A stretch of DNA of 64,000 nucleotides from Paenibacillus agricola (GCF_011440305.1 NZ_JAAOIW010000018.1:1-64000); one strand, 5' to 3'. Positions 55,701 through 63,951 are shown, counted from the stretch's first letter. The notes: generated by a model not told the origin, from the sequence alone. Numbers and translations: made by a program.

Positions 55701-56004
55701 ATCCTTGTGGGAACCAGGTCGTTATCCAGAGCTGTCATCACTCGTCGATGAATTACTGAACGGAGGGCGGTTATTGTCGTTTCTGGGAGAGTATGAGGAT
55801 TATGCTTCATGGACGGATAAGGCCTTGCGCGAGTTGCGGCTGACGGCTGACCAGCTGGGCAGTATACACTATGAACTGGCAACGATTCAGTGTCTAATTC
55901 GTAGCCGATGCACTGAAAATCCGATCTATGAAAAGCTGTACCAGGCATGGACGGAGCAAACACGTTTGGCATTGGGGAGAGAAGAATATGGAAGCAATCA
56001 ATAA
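52750..56004 (+). CDS. HerA/FtsK-like ATPase with embedded glycine-zipper segment
   Basis: The 1084-aa protein has an N-terminal region (1-225), a Ser/Thr/Asn/Gln-rich stretch (225-278) and a hydrophobic Gly-rich segment at 280-322 with repeated GxxxG spacing (VLGAGIGAALGSVVPVVGTL). A second Ser/Thr/Asn-rich stretch (323-375) follows, then a DUF87/HerA-type ATPase from about 510 with Walker A GATGSGKSNTV (560-570) and Walker B VTVLEEAHHLL (783-793). The Arg-containing LPASGDREELGG region fits the HerA core. These ATPases form hexameric rings that pump DNA or protein. The zipper suggests membrane contact. It overlaps the nuclease gene by 17 nt. The base composition is richer in GC than the flanks. 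Confidence 0.85.
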   Translation: MTYHPAPSPEQELNDNVIRIRQFIDKAYLHDLARLSVLPIPAEYERLNAEHFRLYKIEKLVFDPSESTSDKLMNVYQSLGSLGCGIVTLIISDGRKTELYLGTKMSPESSRSQVNEALKKNLEGNFPGTRLKLQYADHIKELLAGMFKQEYRGVPKTISVVSGVPAEKRNDAKALVRGLENLIETMHGESYTVVMIADPVDHEAIQQVKFGYETLYSQLSPLSQSQFSFSANESHSVTEGLSTGFTQGVNESISSTQSYSYGHSDSESVSQNKSTTRSWAGVAPVLGAGIGAALGSVVPVVGTLIGSSIGGAIGGTITSLAGSQTKGSSTSSTVSMNENKTEGATETIGTSNTETLTESKQRGQSNGTSNTLQLTFQNKTVLNIMENIDCQLDRLKCSEDYGMWNWSAYVLSSDVQTASLCAGTLQAMIRGERSSIESSYINIWGADHEERGKLIPYLNRLSHPLFVLPGGSDSPATLVTPGSLISGRELAIPFNLPRKSLQGLPVTHAVAFGRSVNRHSTGKTGNASLSLGRIVHMDRTDETEVKLDLPSLRMHTFVTGATGSGKSNTVYTMISGLQKMGIPFLVIEPAKGEYKQVFGNDANVFGTNVRHTPLLKLNPFSFHEAIHVLEHIDRLIEVFNACWPMYAAMPAVLREAIEYAYERAGWDLQQSRSRLDIPVFPAFKDILQVLPEVIGRSAYSEEVKSNYAGALLTRVRSLATGLTGMIFSGAETPDTELFEQNCIVDLSRIGSSETRALVSGILFLRLHEYRMCSGNTANRELIHVTVLEEAHHLLRRTASQQEGVGIQGKAVEMLSNAIAEMRTYGEGFIIVDQAPLLLDESVIRNTNTKIIMRLPASGDREELGGAASLSPEQTAEIAKLPTGIAVVFQNDWLEPVLCRVHEYSSDSGTEYRQELSVMQPLDEDRKMLSLLIRLLIHGRVHGEKLSINGTEQLDKWLLSRIDLSEDLQKAVRDALVDYASTSRLSLWEPGRYPELSSLVDELLNGGRLLSFLGEYEDYASWTDKALRELRLTADQLGSIHYELATIQCLIRSRCTENPIYEKLYQAWTEQTRLALGREEYGSNQ

Positions 56005-56560
56005 ATTTCTGCAATCAAATTTAATGGAAAATATCGAGGGTAATCACAATGAGCATTCCGAAATCCCGGAGTTTGCCAAACAATATGAAGCCAAATATGT
56101 CACATCATTGGAACAAGCCGATGAACCGCTAGAGCCAATCCGCCGTGTTAAAACGATTAATGAGCAACTGGCGGGCACCATTCATGATGAAACCGGCGTT
56201 CCTTATAAGGAACATGTTGTGGAACTGCCGGACGGCGAGAAAGTGATCGGCGTTTTTCCGGAGTTTGACAGTACCGCAGACATTCAGCTCGACGAACGTG
56301 AATACTTGATTTCGGATAGCGCGCAGGAGGGCATATGCAATAAGATCCTGTGTGAGCGGATTGATGGAGATCCGAAGTTTGCTGAGCAATTTACGACGGA
56401 GCAGTTGGAGCAAATACGTAACGGCGACACACCAGACGGATATACTTGGCACCATAACGAAACACCCGGCTTGATGCAGTTGGTAGATACCGAAACTCAT
56501 GCGAAAACCCGTCATACCGGCGGACGTTTTCTATGGGGCGGTGGATCGGACAACCGCTGA
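55988..56560 (+). CDS. WHH-type HNH/ENDO VII superfamily nuclease
   Basis: The 190-aa protein carries the WHH signature at 154-156 in DGYTWHHNETPGLMQLVD, followed by the HTGGRFLWGGG end typical of WHH toxin nucleases, and the upstream blocks NEQLAGTIHDETGVPY, GVFPEF and SDSAQEGICNKIL. It should cut DNA or RNA with a metal ion. Such domains usually form the C-terminal tip of large polymorphic toxins; here it stands nearly alone, with only about 45 extra residues in front and no signal peptide or trafficking domain. ATG 55988 follows GGGGAGAG. The SUKH gene next to it is the expected immunity gene. Confidence 0.88.
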   Translation: MEAINKFLQSNLMENIEGNHNEHSEIPEFAKQYEAKYVTSLEQADEPLEPIRRVKTINEQLAGTIHDETGVPYKEHVVELPDGEKVIGVFPEFDSTADIQLDEREYLISDSAQEGICNKILCERIDGDPKFAEQFTTEQLEQIRNGDTPDGYTWHHNETPGLMQLVDTETHAKTRHTGGRFLWGGGSDNR

Positions 56561-56601
56561 AAACGCACCGAACAATAAATAATAAGGCAAAGGTGATGGC
56601 T

Positions 56602-57057
56602 ATGGACGACGGGCTGAAGTGGAAATATATTAAGCAAGCGATAAATGAGACGGTAATCCAGCGGGTTGAAATGCAACTGGGTGTTTCATTTCCGCAATCT
56701 TACAAAGATTGTGTCCTTCTATTTCATGGGGCTCGTCCTGAACCTAATGAATTTAGGACAGAAAATGGTGAGGAAAAAGCTGTTCGCAGCTTGCTTCCGC
56801 TGGAACCCTATGTGAAAGGGAATGTAATAGAGGTATGGGGATGGATCAGTGATCGGCTGGCTCCCGGACTTGTACCTTTTGCAGATGACGCTTTCGGCAA
56901 TTATCTTTGTTTCGATTTTCGGGATGGCGCTAGTGAAGAACCGAAGGTGTTGTTTTGGGACCATGACAAGGCGGCTATGGCCCCAGATCACGCCGTCATT
57001 CTGGTAGCCAGCACATTCTCTGAGTTGATGAACCGCATAGCTGGAAAGGAAGGATGA
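56602..57057 (+). CDS. SUKH (SMI1/KNR4) family immunity-like protein
   Basis: The 151-aa protein has the SUKH-1 pattern: an N-terminal helix, VEMQLGVSFPQSYKDCVLLF with the conserved LP-like turn, LVPFADDAFGNYLCFDFR (the F-x-D/G-x-x-G-x-Y/F-x-C/L-x-D motif) and VLFWDHD. SUKH proteins bind and block toxin nucleases, and pairing with a WHH nuclease is a recurrent arrangement. The ATG at 56602 follows AAAGGTG; the frame is open from 56533, but that part overlaps the nuclease gene. The next gene starts 6 nt after its stop. Confidence 0.88.
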   Translation: MDDGLKWKYIKQAINETVIQRVEMQLGVSFPQSYKDCVLLFHGARPEPNEFRTENGEEKAVRSLLPLEPYVKGNVIEVWGWISDRLAPGLVPFADDAFGNYLCFDFRDGASEEPKVLFWDHDKAAMAPDHAVILVASTFSELMNRIAGKEG

Positions 57058-57063
57058 CCACCC

Positions 57064-58248
57064 TTGTTGAATGTTATTATTAATTATCATCCTATTGGAC
57101 AGCATACCTATTTCAAAGTAAATGGTGAATGTTTGAAGGCTAACAACAAATTGGCGAAATACAATAAGGAGCCAATGGATCGCTGGGTCGGTGAGTTGGT
57201 TCCATTGCTTATTCGGGAGTGGAATGAACATGTCATAGATATCGCGTTTTTTGGTTCGCCTACGCACTATCGAATGCTTGCGGATGCGGTAAACGAAACG
57301 GGTAATCATTACCCCGAGATCATAATCAAGCTGATCCACGGCCCCTTTGATCCGATGCTGGAGCGACGGGATGAACTTGCAAATGCGGCCTCGGCGATGT
57401 TCCATTTGCTTCAGCAAGAGGAATTTGTGCGGGAAGAAGGCATCGGGACGGAGCTTACTGACATACTTAAGGCGGTTGCCAAGTCGAAGACGCCAGAGAG
57501 CCTCCTGAAGCCATGGGATTCCGGATGCCGGCAAGCTATGGCAGCCATGGATGAAGAATTGGAAGCCGTAATAAAAAAACGTGCCGACCTATTAAGTCGG
57601 CACGAACCGCCCGGGCTGACAGTTGAACTGAAGGCTAATCAAGCGGATATTCAGGAAAAGTTGGAACGGTTTGAATCTATAAAGAGAGAGTGGGAAAACG
57701 AACAACAAAACCTGCATGCGAAGCTGGATTGCATTACCATAAATGCAAATTTTCCCGCGGAAACCATACAGGTTTGTATGACTGCCTCATTTTACGATTT
57801 GTACCTGGATATTGAACGGTTTGTGGCTCTCGATGCGAAACCGGCAATTCTGCTCCTATTTGAAGCTCTTGAATCGTTTGGGGGAGAGCGGAGAGTAGGA
57901 AAAGGAGGCAACACGCAAATATGGATCAACGGCGCGTTCTCCGGGAATGGCAGCGCTATGGACATGCTGAAAGGTACTGACGGTAGTCAGTGGAAGCAAG
58001 ACGTATCTTCAGCTTTAAAGCATGCGATTAATTCTGTCAACATCGGTCTTCGAAAAACAGAAGAGTACATAGCCATAAATGAAGAGCTGTTTCAGCAAGA
58101 ACGCGTCCAGGAACAACGAAGGAAGAGCAACGAGGCGGAGCAGAGTCATGCCGCATTGAATCTCCGCCTTGAGAGATTGAAAGCTAGGCAACATGCTCTC
58201 CAACATGCGAAAGCCATCATTCAAACGAAATTGGAGGCATTAGGATGA
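57064..58248 (+). CDS. Coiled-coil protein of the HerA/dynamin operon
   Basis: The 394-aa soluble protein has an N-terminal alpha/beta part (1-150; VIDIAFFGSPTHYRMLADAV), a coiled coil at about 155-235 (MDEELEAVIKKRADLLSRHE...), a middle domain with FVALDAKPAILLLFEALESF and a C-terminal coiled coil (about 330-394). I do not recognise a family. The N-terminal part contains WNEHVIDIAFFG and may be VWA-like or a small regulatory fold; this is uncertain. TTG 57064 follows GGAAGGATG. It overlaps the dynamin gene by 4 nt, so it is likely a structural or adaptor partner of it. Confidence 0.7.
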   Translation: MLNVIINYHPIGQHTYFKVNGECLKANNKLAKYNKEPMDRWVGELVPLLIREWNEHVIDIAFFGSPTHYRMLADAVNETGNHYPEIIIKLIHGPFDPMLERRDELANAASAMFHLLQQEEFVREEGIGTELTDILKAVAKSKTPESLLKPWDSGCRQAMAAMDEELEAVIKKRADLLSRHEPPGLTVELKANQADIQEKLERFESIKREWENEQQNLHAKLDCITINANFPAETIQVCMTASFYDLYLDIERFVALDAKPAILLLFEALESFGGERRVGKGGNTQIWINGAFSGNGSAMDMLKGTDGSQWKQDVSSALKHAINSVNIGLRKTEEYIAINEELFQQERVQEQRRKSNEAEQSHAALNLRLERLKARQHALQHAKAIIQTKLEALG

Positions 58249-60440
58249 TTATCGATTTACGCGGACTCCGGGAAGCACGTCTCGGTTTAACGGTTGAGCA
58301 ATTCGCAGAGGGGTTACAACTGGATGTTGGAAAAATAATTACGCTGGAGCAAAACCCTAGCCTTATTGATATGGAGCTCATCGGACGAATTAGTCATGTT
58401 TATAAGCTGAGCCTTCAAGACATATTCCAGGAGGCGAGTCAAAAGCCCCAAGCGTTCAAGGTAAGGGACGTTTACAATGATATACGAACTCGGAAAAAGA
58501 ACATGGACGGCTATTTACGTGAGAGGCTCAACGATATGAAGCTTCAACTGCCCCCAAAGGATTTCAAAGCCATTATCGAGCAGTACGAGGCGGTGAATGC
58601 GGAATGCGCCAAGCCAGTCATATCGCTGGTTGGGCCCTCCGATTCAGGGAAAAGTACGCTAATCAACTCTTTGCTCGGTCAGGACATATTGCTGTCTCAA
58701 TGGACACCTACGACCTCTGCCGCCGTATATTTGAAGCACCACAGCGACAAACCTTCCTGGATGGGGACAGACGATGTTTGGGTTTTTCGCGCGGAAAGTC
58801 CTAAGACGGGATACAACATTCATAAGCACAAAACTAAAACGTACAGCCAAAAGCATTTGATCATAAGTGGGGACTTGAACCTACTTAAGAACTACACGAA
58901 TCGTAACAAAGAGGGTCTCCATCAGGAGGTTGATACGGCTATCTTATTTTTGGATGCTCCCATACTGACTGCCTGCGATTTGGCGGATTTGCCCGGCTTT
59001 GGCACGGACACCCATAAAGATACCGTTCTGGCGCAGCGAGCAAGGGATCTGTCCGATGCCATAATCTTCCTTTGTCAGTCGAATGCTTTTTTTAATAAAG
59101 AAGAGGATCTCATTTTTGCTAAGACCATGATTCAGCAACTGCCGGCCATCAGCGCAGCAAGCGATGCGCCTATGTTATCGAATTTGTTTATTGTTGCATC
59201 GCAGGCTCGAATTGTCGGTGAATCCCAACTTCCCATCATTTTTGACAGAGGCTACACCGCCATCGCCAATCAGCTATCCGACCGTTTGATAAAAACGACC
59301 TTCGGCATGAATAAACAACGTTTCACAGAGCATTTGAAAGATCGGTTCTTCTCTTACGAAACCGACAACGTCGCATTGCGAGCCGGCTTTGAGCATGAAC
59401 TCAAGAGACTGCTCGAGGAGCTTCTACCTGACTACAAACAGAAACGGGCCAATCAAGCCTTGTCGCAATTCAAGGAACGGTTACTTTATTTTTTTACAAA
59501 CGAAATGTCGAAATATGAGGAGGTGCTGAACAATCAAAATCAATTGAAGCAAACGTATTTCTCTATGTTGGGCGAGAAAGACAGCGTCTTTAAACATATC
59601 CGATCCGAGCGCGACCAGCTGTTGGACAGTATCGAAACCTTGCGCAAACAGGATATGAAGCTGTTCCTCGAGTGGGAGCGCGAATTCGTCACTGTAAAAG
59701 ACATCGAACAAATGATCAGTCTAAAAGGCTATGATAAAAAGAATGCGCCCAAACTACTACCGACTAACGTCATGGATTTGTACCATGCCAGGTTGCAGGA
59801 AATTCTCCAAACGAGCACGGAATCGTTCCAGAAGGACGCAACACGCTATATAAAGAATGTGGAAGAATCACTTCAGGGAATCAACAAAAGAGAAATGGAC
59901 GATGCCTATATTCCTTTCGATATGCAGGGAATGCTCGCCGGCGGGCTAGCTGGACTGGGCGTTCTCGGAGGACTTGGCATTTTGGCGTCAACTCTGGGTA
60001 ATTTGGGCGGCTACATCCTTGTATCGCAAGGCGTTGGCCTGCTCTCCGCAGCCGGCATCTCGGTAGGAGGCACAGCTGCGGCGGCTTCAGCAGTAGCCGC
60101 TATCGGCGGACCCATTACGCTGGGGATAGGGATTGCTTTGGGCATTTTTCTTGTTGCGAGAGTGATCTTCGGTGACAGTTGGCAAACCCGTCTGGCCAAA
60201 GAACTGAGAAATAAGTTGGATAAACAGAACGTTTGTTCAAAGTATGAGGAACAGATCGACAGCTATTGGTCAAAAACCAGGGATGGGATTGTCCATCTAT
60301 CCGCGGTTTTCCAAAATGAATACGGTGAAAAAGTCATGGAGATTAAGAATCTTCTGGAGAATGAAGATGAGGAAGTGCTTAAACTGCATGCCGAATTCTT
60401 TAAAACTTGTAAAGATCATTTTGCCTCCATGCCTGTTTGA
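58245..60440 (+). CDS. Dynamin-like GTPase with N-terminal HTH and membrane segment
   Basis: The 731-aa protein begins with an XRE-like HTH (about 5-65; LREARLGLTVEQFAEGLQLD). A dynamin-type GTPase follows: G1 GPSDSGKST (130-138), the G2 Thr in WTPTTSA and G3 DLPGFG (248-253). In place of the usual T/N-K-x-D of G4 there is LFIVASQARI, which is atypical. A helical stalk (about 400-560) is followed by a Gly/Ala-rich hydrophobic segment (563-643) that could insert into membrane as a paddle. Bacterial dynamins bind and remodel membranes; some protect against phage. It is the last gene of the operon. Confidence 0.85.
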   Translation: MIIDLRGLREARLGLTVEQFAEGLQLDVGKIITLEQNPSLIDMELIGRISHVYKLSLQDIFQEASQKPQAFKVRDVYNDIRTRKKNMDGYLRERLNDMKLQLPPKDFKAIIEQYEAVNAECAKPVISLVGPSDSGKSTLINSLLGQDILLSQWTPTTSAAVYLKHHSDKPSWMGTDDVWVFRAESPKTGYNIHKHKTKTYSQKHLIISGDLNLLKNYTNRNKEGLHQEVDTAILFLDAPILTACDLADLPGFGTDTHKDTVLAQRARDLSDAIIFLCQSNAFFNKEEDLIFAKTMIQQLPAISAASDAPMLSNLFIVASQARIVGESQLPIIFDRGYTAIANQLSDRLIKTTFGMNKQRFTEHLKDRFFSYETDNVALRAGFEHELKRLLEELLPDYKQKRANQALSQFKERLLYFFTNEMSKYEEVLNNQNQLKQTYFSMLGEKDSVFKHIRSERDQLLDSIETLRKQDMKLFLEWEREFVTVKDIEQMISLKGYDKKNAPKLLPTNVMDLYHARLQEILQTSTESFQKDATRYIKNVEESLQGINKREMDDAYIPFDMQGMLAGGLAGLGVLGGLGILASTLGNLGGYILVSQGVGLLSAAGISVGGTAAAASAVAAIGGPITLGIGIALGIFLVARVIFGDSWQTRLAKELRNKLDKQNVCSKYEEQIDSYWSKTRDGIVHLSAVFQNEYGEKVMEIKNLLENEDEEVLKLHAEFFKTCKDHFASMPV

Positions 60441-60704
60441 CCTGTTTTATACAAAAAGAAAGTGAGAGTGTCTGCCGTATGGGCATTAATCCGTCACCCA
60501 TAACCATCGGATCCATGTTTAATAAACGATACGCAGTGGATTTTTATCAGGAGAATACCAATGGGCAAGGAGCAGTCGCTTGCGCCTGTCGAAGGAAGAG
60601 ATTGTTGAGCTGCGGGATTTATTGAATGGGTTGGAGCTCTAGAGATTGCGCCGCAGCACACCGAACTAGAAAAATGGTGCATTAACCTAATATTCTAAGA
60701 GAAT
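60441..60704 (+). pseudogene. Short coding debris after the operon
   Basis: MFNKRYAVDFYQENTNGQGA from 60516 and, in another frame, LRLSKEEIVELRDLLNGLEL (ending at about 60642) look like two parts of a small frameshifted gene. I cannot name it. The GGAGAATACCAATG inside gives no better frame. Confidence 0.35.
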
Positions 60705-60742
60705 AGAACTGGAGGCTGTTATCGCCTTTGGTTCTTATTTTA
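60705..60742 (+). terminator. Terminator downstream of the HerA/dynamin operon
   Basis: AGAACTGGAGGC and GCCTTTGGTTCT pair over 12 positions (three G-T pairs) around TGTTATC, followed by TATTTTAT. Confidence 0.8.
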
Positions 60743-60937
60743 TCGCTAAGAGGGCTTTGATGTGTTCCCCGTAGTGGATAAGGCATTCACCCCTACGGCA
60801 AAAGCACCCTGATTGAGGGTGTGGCAATAAGCAGCATTTGTATATATAATCCGAAAAGCAGTAGTAATCGAACAGAAAATCCATGAGTTCGGCATCGAGA
60901 GTTTTGATTTCTATTAAAAGAAGGGTGTGATGATATT

Positions 60938-61150
60938 ATGAGAAACGCACAATGGGAAGGATCACCAGAATTAAAGGCTCTAGAGAATGAAATTATGAAA
61001 TACCCCGAGAGCGAGTCAAATAGCTTCATTTTCCGCAATATGTCAACTGAGACATGGGCTCTGTTAGAGCGTGGAAAACGTATGAATGGAAAAACCAAAG
61101 AATATGCAGTCTATAGACAAATTTGTAAAATGAGACAAAAAAACAAGTGA
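60938..61150 (+). CDS. Small hypothetical protein, intact in copy 2 only
   Basis: The 70-aa basic protein (MRNAQWEGSPELKALENEIM..., ending RQICKMRQKNK) has an AAGGGTGTG site upstream. Its second half is found at 4642-4752, where the first half was removed by the 10.17-kb deletion. It therefore dates the deletion as later than the duplication. No family is recognised; there is no signal peptide or membrane helix. Confidence 0.6.
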   Translation: MRNAQWEGSPELKALENEIMKYPESESNSFIFRNMSTETWALLERGKRMNGKTKEYAVYRQICKMRQKNK

Positions 61151-61277
61151 TAAGCTCAGCTTGGCGTGGTAAGCATTAGGCTTTCACGTCTAACTTGACT
61201 CCCATACTCGTAAGAGTGTGGTTGAGTATGGACATTCTGAAACCAGGTTAAAACACCAGAAGGGGAGAACCATACTG

Positions 61278-62288
61278 ATGTTTGAATTTCGAGCAGCCAG
61301 AAACAGCCCTTTTAAAGAAATACACGACATTGCTCACCTTGAAGAACTGAAGCATTGCTTACAGGACGAGTACGAAAACGGCGAGCGGGCTTCTTACGAG
61401 CTCAAGGAAAGGCTGTTTTATTTGTATTTACGATTAGGGGAACTGGAGCCGCATAAGGATTCCTACAAGGATTCGATCACAAAGTTAGTTCTAGATATTG
61501 GCTGGGATATCAAACGCCGCAAGGTCAATTATGAGCAAGCGCAGATGTTTTTTGAGGACTTGATTCAATTAGCTAGACCCCGTGCCTTGCCGATAGCCCA
61601 TTATCGCTTGGGGTTTATTCATTTTTATAATAAAAGATATTATTCGGCCATTCGGAGCTTTGAGAAAGCTTTGATTAAGCACGACCCGCGCATTTTCGGA
61701 CGGCTACCGCATCCTAAGGAAAAGTTGGACGAATCTCAAAGCATGAAGGCACAGGCCCAAACGGCTTTAGCGTATGCAGCATATAGTGCGGAGCTGGCTA
61801 GAAAGGCAATACGTATGTACGAGGAGCTTGGCAATCCCGACGATTATGATATCGATTATGTGATGAAGCTGGAGCAGGGAATTCTCAAGGAGGAGTCCAA
61901 GCCATATATGTGCTTGACGCCGACAGGCAGATCCTCTATTAGTGAACAGGAATACCGGGAATTGAAGGAGGATGAAACAGCCTTTATTTTCGATTGTACC
62001 GACCATGATGTGCAGCGGGTTTTTATCAAAGGGAAGCTGAAAAATTTCTCTCCCCGAAGGATGCAGATTTTGGAGATTCTTTTCGAAAGACATAAACCTG
62101 TCCCTCAAAGAGAAATCACCGATAAGCTAAACATCAGTCAAGTTAGCCGGTACATGAATGAATTAAAGAGCCTTCTATTCCTATATGGCTTGGACGAGCA
62201 GAGTATTGTCGCGGATAATGGGTACCGTATCAATCATCCGAACCCGATTCTAATCTGTAATGAAAATGACCCCAAATATATGATGTAA
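61278..62288 (+). CDS. TPR protein with C-terminal winged-helix domain, copy 2
   Basis: A 336-aa near-identical copy of 4881-5891 with the same TPR region and C-terminal REITDKLNISQVSRYMNELK helix-turn-helix. The frame is open 20 codons further upstream (61218), but ATG 61278 aligns with copy 1 and follows AAGGGGAGAACC. The upstream GGTGTGGT/ACCACACC complementarity of copy 1 is degraded here (GGCGTGGT and ACCATACT). Two expressed copies could cross-regulate the linked peptidase genes. Confidence 0.75.
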   Translation: MFEFRAARNSPFKEIHDIAHLEELKHCLQDEYENGERASYELKERLFYLYLRLGELEPHKDSYKDSITKLVLDIGWDIKRRKVNYEQAQMFFEDLIQLARPRALPIAHYRLGFIHFYNKRYYSAIRSFEKALIKHDPRIFGRLPHPKEKLDESQSMKAQAQTALAYAAYSAELARKAIRMYEELGNPDDYDIDYVMKLEQGILKEESKPYMCLTPTGRSSISEQEYRELKEDETAFIFDCTDHDVQRVFIKGKLKNFSPRRMQILEILFERHKPVPQREITDKLNISQVSRYMNELKSLLFLYGLDEQSIVADNGYRINHPNPILICNENDPKYMM

Positions 62289-62294
62289 TGTTTA

Positions 62295-62329
62295 GAAGCG
62301 CCGGTAGCGGCGCTTCTTTTCTTTTTACC
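62295..62329 (+). terminator. Rho-independent terminator, copy 2
   Basis: Same GAAGCGCCG-GTAG-CGGCGCTTC stem and T-run as at 5898. Confidence 0.95.
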
Positions 62330-62392
62330 TTACAGGTGTTGTAACCCTCGTGTCCTACAATAAAAGTATCTTAAATCGAGGGGGAATTACAT

Positions 62393-63163
62393 ATGAAACA
62401 ATTGAAAAAGACTTTATTGGAATTGCTGAATATTCAAGGAGTAAGCGGATATGAGGACAAAGTAGCAGCCTATGTGACTCAACGTTTAACCGAGCTCGAC
62501 TTTACTGTAGAACACGACCACTTTGGGAATGTTTTAGGGCAGAAGTATTTTGGAGCCACGAGTCATGGACCGGTACTGCTGCTATCCGCTCATATGGATA
62601 CGGTAGTTTCTTTTGTGCCTGGGCGACGAGTTGTGTGGGAGGAGGATGATATCCTGCGCAGCTCGGAAGGTATCCTTGGGGCGGATGATCGGGCTGGGAT
62701 TGCTATACTTCTTGAGGTGATAGAGAGGATGGGCCGTCTCTCCTTTAACGGTACGCTCAAAGTTGCTTTTACTCGGGATGAAGAGAGAGGGCGCATCGGC
62801 TCGAATGAAATTGCTGCCGAGTGGTTGACAGATGTGGATATGGCTATCGTAGCGGACCGCCGGAATCGGCGCGACATTGTGACTTCCTGCACGTATATGA
62901 CGTTTTGCTCGGATGAGGTGGGGGCGTATTGGGAGCGAATGGGTGAGCGCATCGGACAGTCTGATTGGAAAAGCTGTCAGGGTGGTACCAGCGACGCGAT
63001 GACTTATGCCGAGCACGGAGTTCCGAGTATTAATGTATCGTGTGGCTACCAGCATGAGCATACGGATTGGGAGGAGCTGCATTGGCAGTCTGTAATCGAT
63101 ACCGCGAATCTCATCACGGAGGGGATTCTGAGTTGGGGGCAGGTTACAACGCCTGTAAGGTGA
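62393..63163 (+). CDS. M20/M42-like metallopeptidase, intact
   Basis: The 256-aa enzyme has a complete di-zinc site by motif: His67 and Asp69 in SAHMDTV, Asp98/99 in GADDRAG, Glu130/131 in TRDEERG (base and ligand), Asp155 in VADRRNR and a C-terminal His in YQHEHTDWEE. It also has GGTSDAM. It is short for the family because the dimerisation insert is absent, similar to compact YsdC/PepT-related proteins. It should cleave small peptides in the cytoplasm. GAGGGGG lies before the ATG. The broken version of copy 1 shows that this is the ancestral form. Confidence 0.85.
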   Translation: MKQLKKTLLELLNIQGVSGYEDKVAAYVTQRLTELDFTVEHDHFGNVLGQKYFGATSHGPVLLLSAHMDTVVSFVPGRRVVWEEDDILRSSEGILGADDRAGIAILLEVIERMGRLSFNGTLKVAFTRDEERGRIGSNEIAAEWLTDVDMAIVADRRNRRDIVTSCTYMTFCSDEVGAYWERMGERIGQSDWKSCQGGTSDAMTYAEHGVPSINVSCGYQHEHTDWEELHWQSVIDTANLITEGILSWGQVTTPVR

Positions 63164-63235
63164 GGATGCCATAATACGATATGAACAAGAGCATGCATAC
63201 ACATCTATCAGAAAAATCTCAAAGGAGCGGATCGT

Positions 63236-63951
63236 ATGGAACAAATAATGAGGAACGCAGTAGAACAGATGAGAAACATGGAGCTTTTGGCAGATGCACT
63301 TAGACGCAGAGGGTTTTCCTTCCGGTACCTGGGAAATCAGTTGATCTTGCAGCCAGGGTCAGGAAAGGGGGAGCTATACCTTGTAAAGAGGTTGCTCGAT
63401 GCACTTCAAATCGAAGCCTCGTACAGACCTATAATCAGGAATCCCGGTGTCCGACGCATATGAGATCCTGGAAAACCTTCGTGAAGCGGAGGCATGGATA
63501 CAAGCTTGATACGCTTACGTTGGATGCAGGTGTTGCTTACTTGGTCAAAATGCTTAGCAAAGCGGGTATTCTTACAGAAATGAGCTGCGACGGGCATGGT
63601 CGAAATGCACCGAAGATTTGGTTCGCGGGCGCTTGGAATGCGGCTTGGTTTGAGATTGTGAGCTGTAAGGTGCTGGGGGAATTGAAGCTTCATTATCGCT
63701 GGGTGGTTGAAGAAAAGGGGACAAGTGAGCATATCTTGACGGCAAAGAGAACCTCCCCTGAGAGATGGAACCTGAAACTCGTTCAGGAGGATGCAATGAG
63801 GATTGGTACTTATCTGGACATGCATGCAGAGGAGCTGAGTAATTACAAACGGAAGTGCTTTAAACATCGAAGCATGAAGGAGCAAGCCGTGCTTTTATCA
63901 CGGGATTATGAGGTGTTGAAAATGTGGATGAAGGAGAAGGTTACGGGATGA
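63236..63951 (+). pseudogene. Hypothetical gene after the peptidase, copy 2, cut by a 70-bp deletion
   Basis: The start (MEQIMRNAVEQMRNMELLAD) is intact here and missing in copy 1. After IEASYR 70 bp present in copy 1 (encoding EGMVILEKIHFTEDLAELVS...) are gone, and the frame ends at 63463; the 3' half runs on from 63460 to 63951 and includes KLDTLTLDAGVAYL, missing in copy 1. Combining the two gives a complete protein of about 230-240 aa. Family not recognised. AAAGGAGCGG precedes the ATG. Confidence 0.7.

Noticed and set aside
56719-57534. 271-codon minus-strand open frame
   Set aside because: Antisense to the SUKH and coiled-coil genes, which have clear family or operon support; its own sequence is not protein-like.
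61218-61277. 20-residue N-terminal extension of the second TPR protein
   Set aside because: The extension is not open in copy 1 and the downstream ATG has the ribosome binding site.
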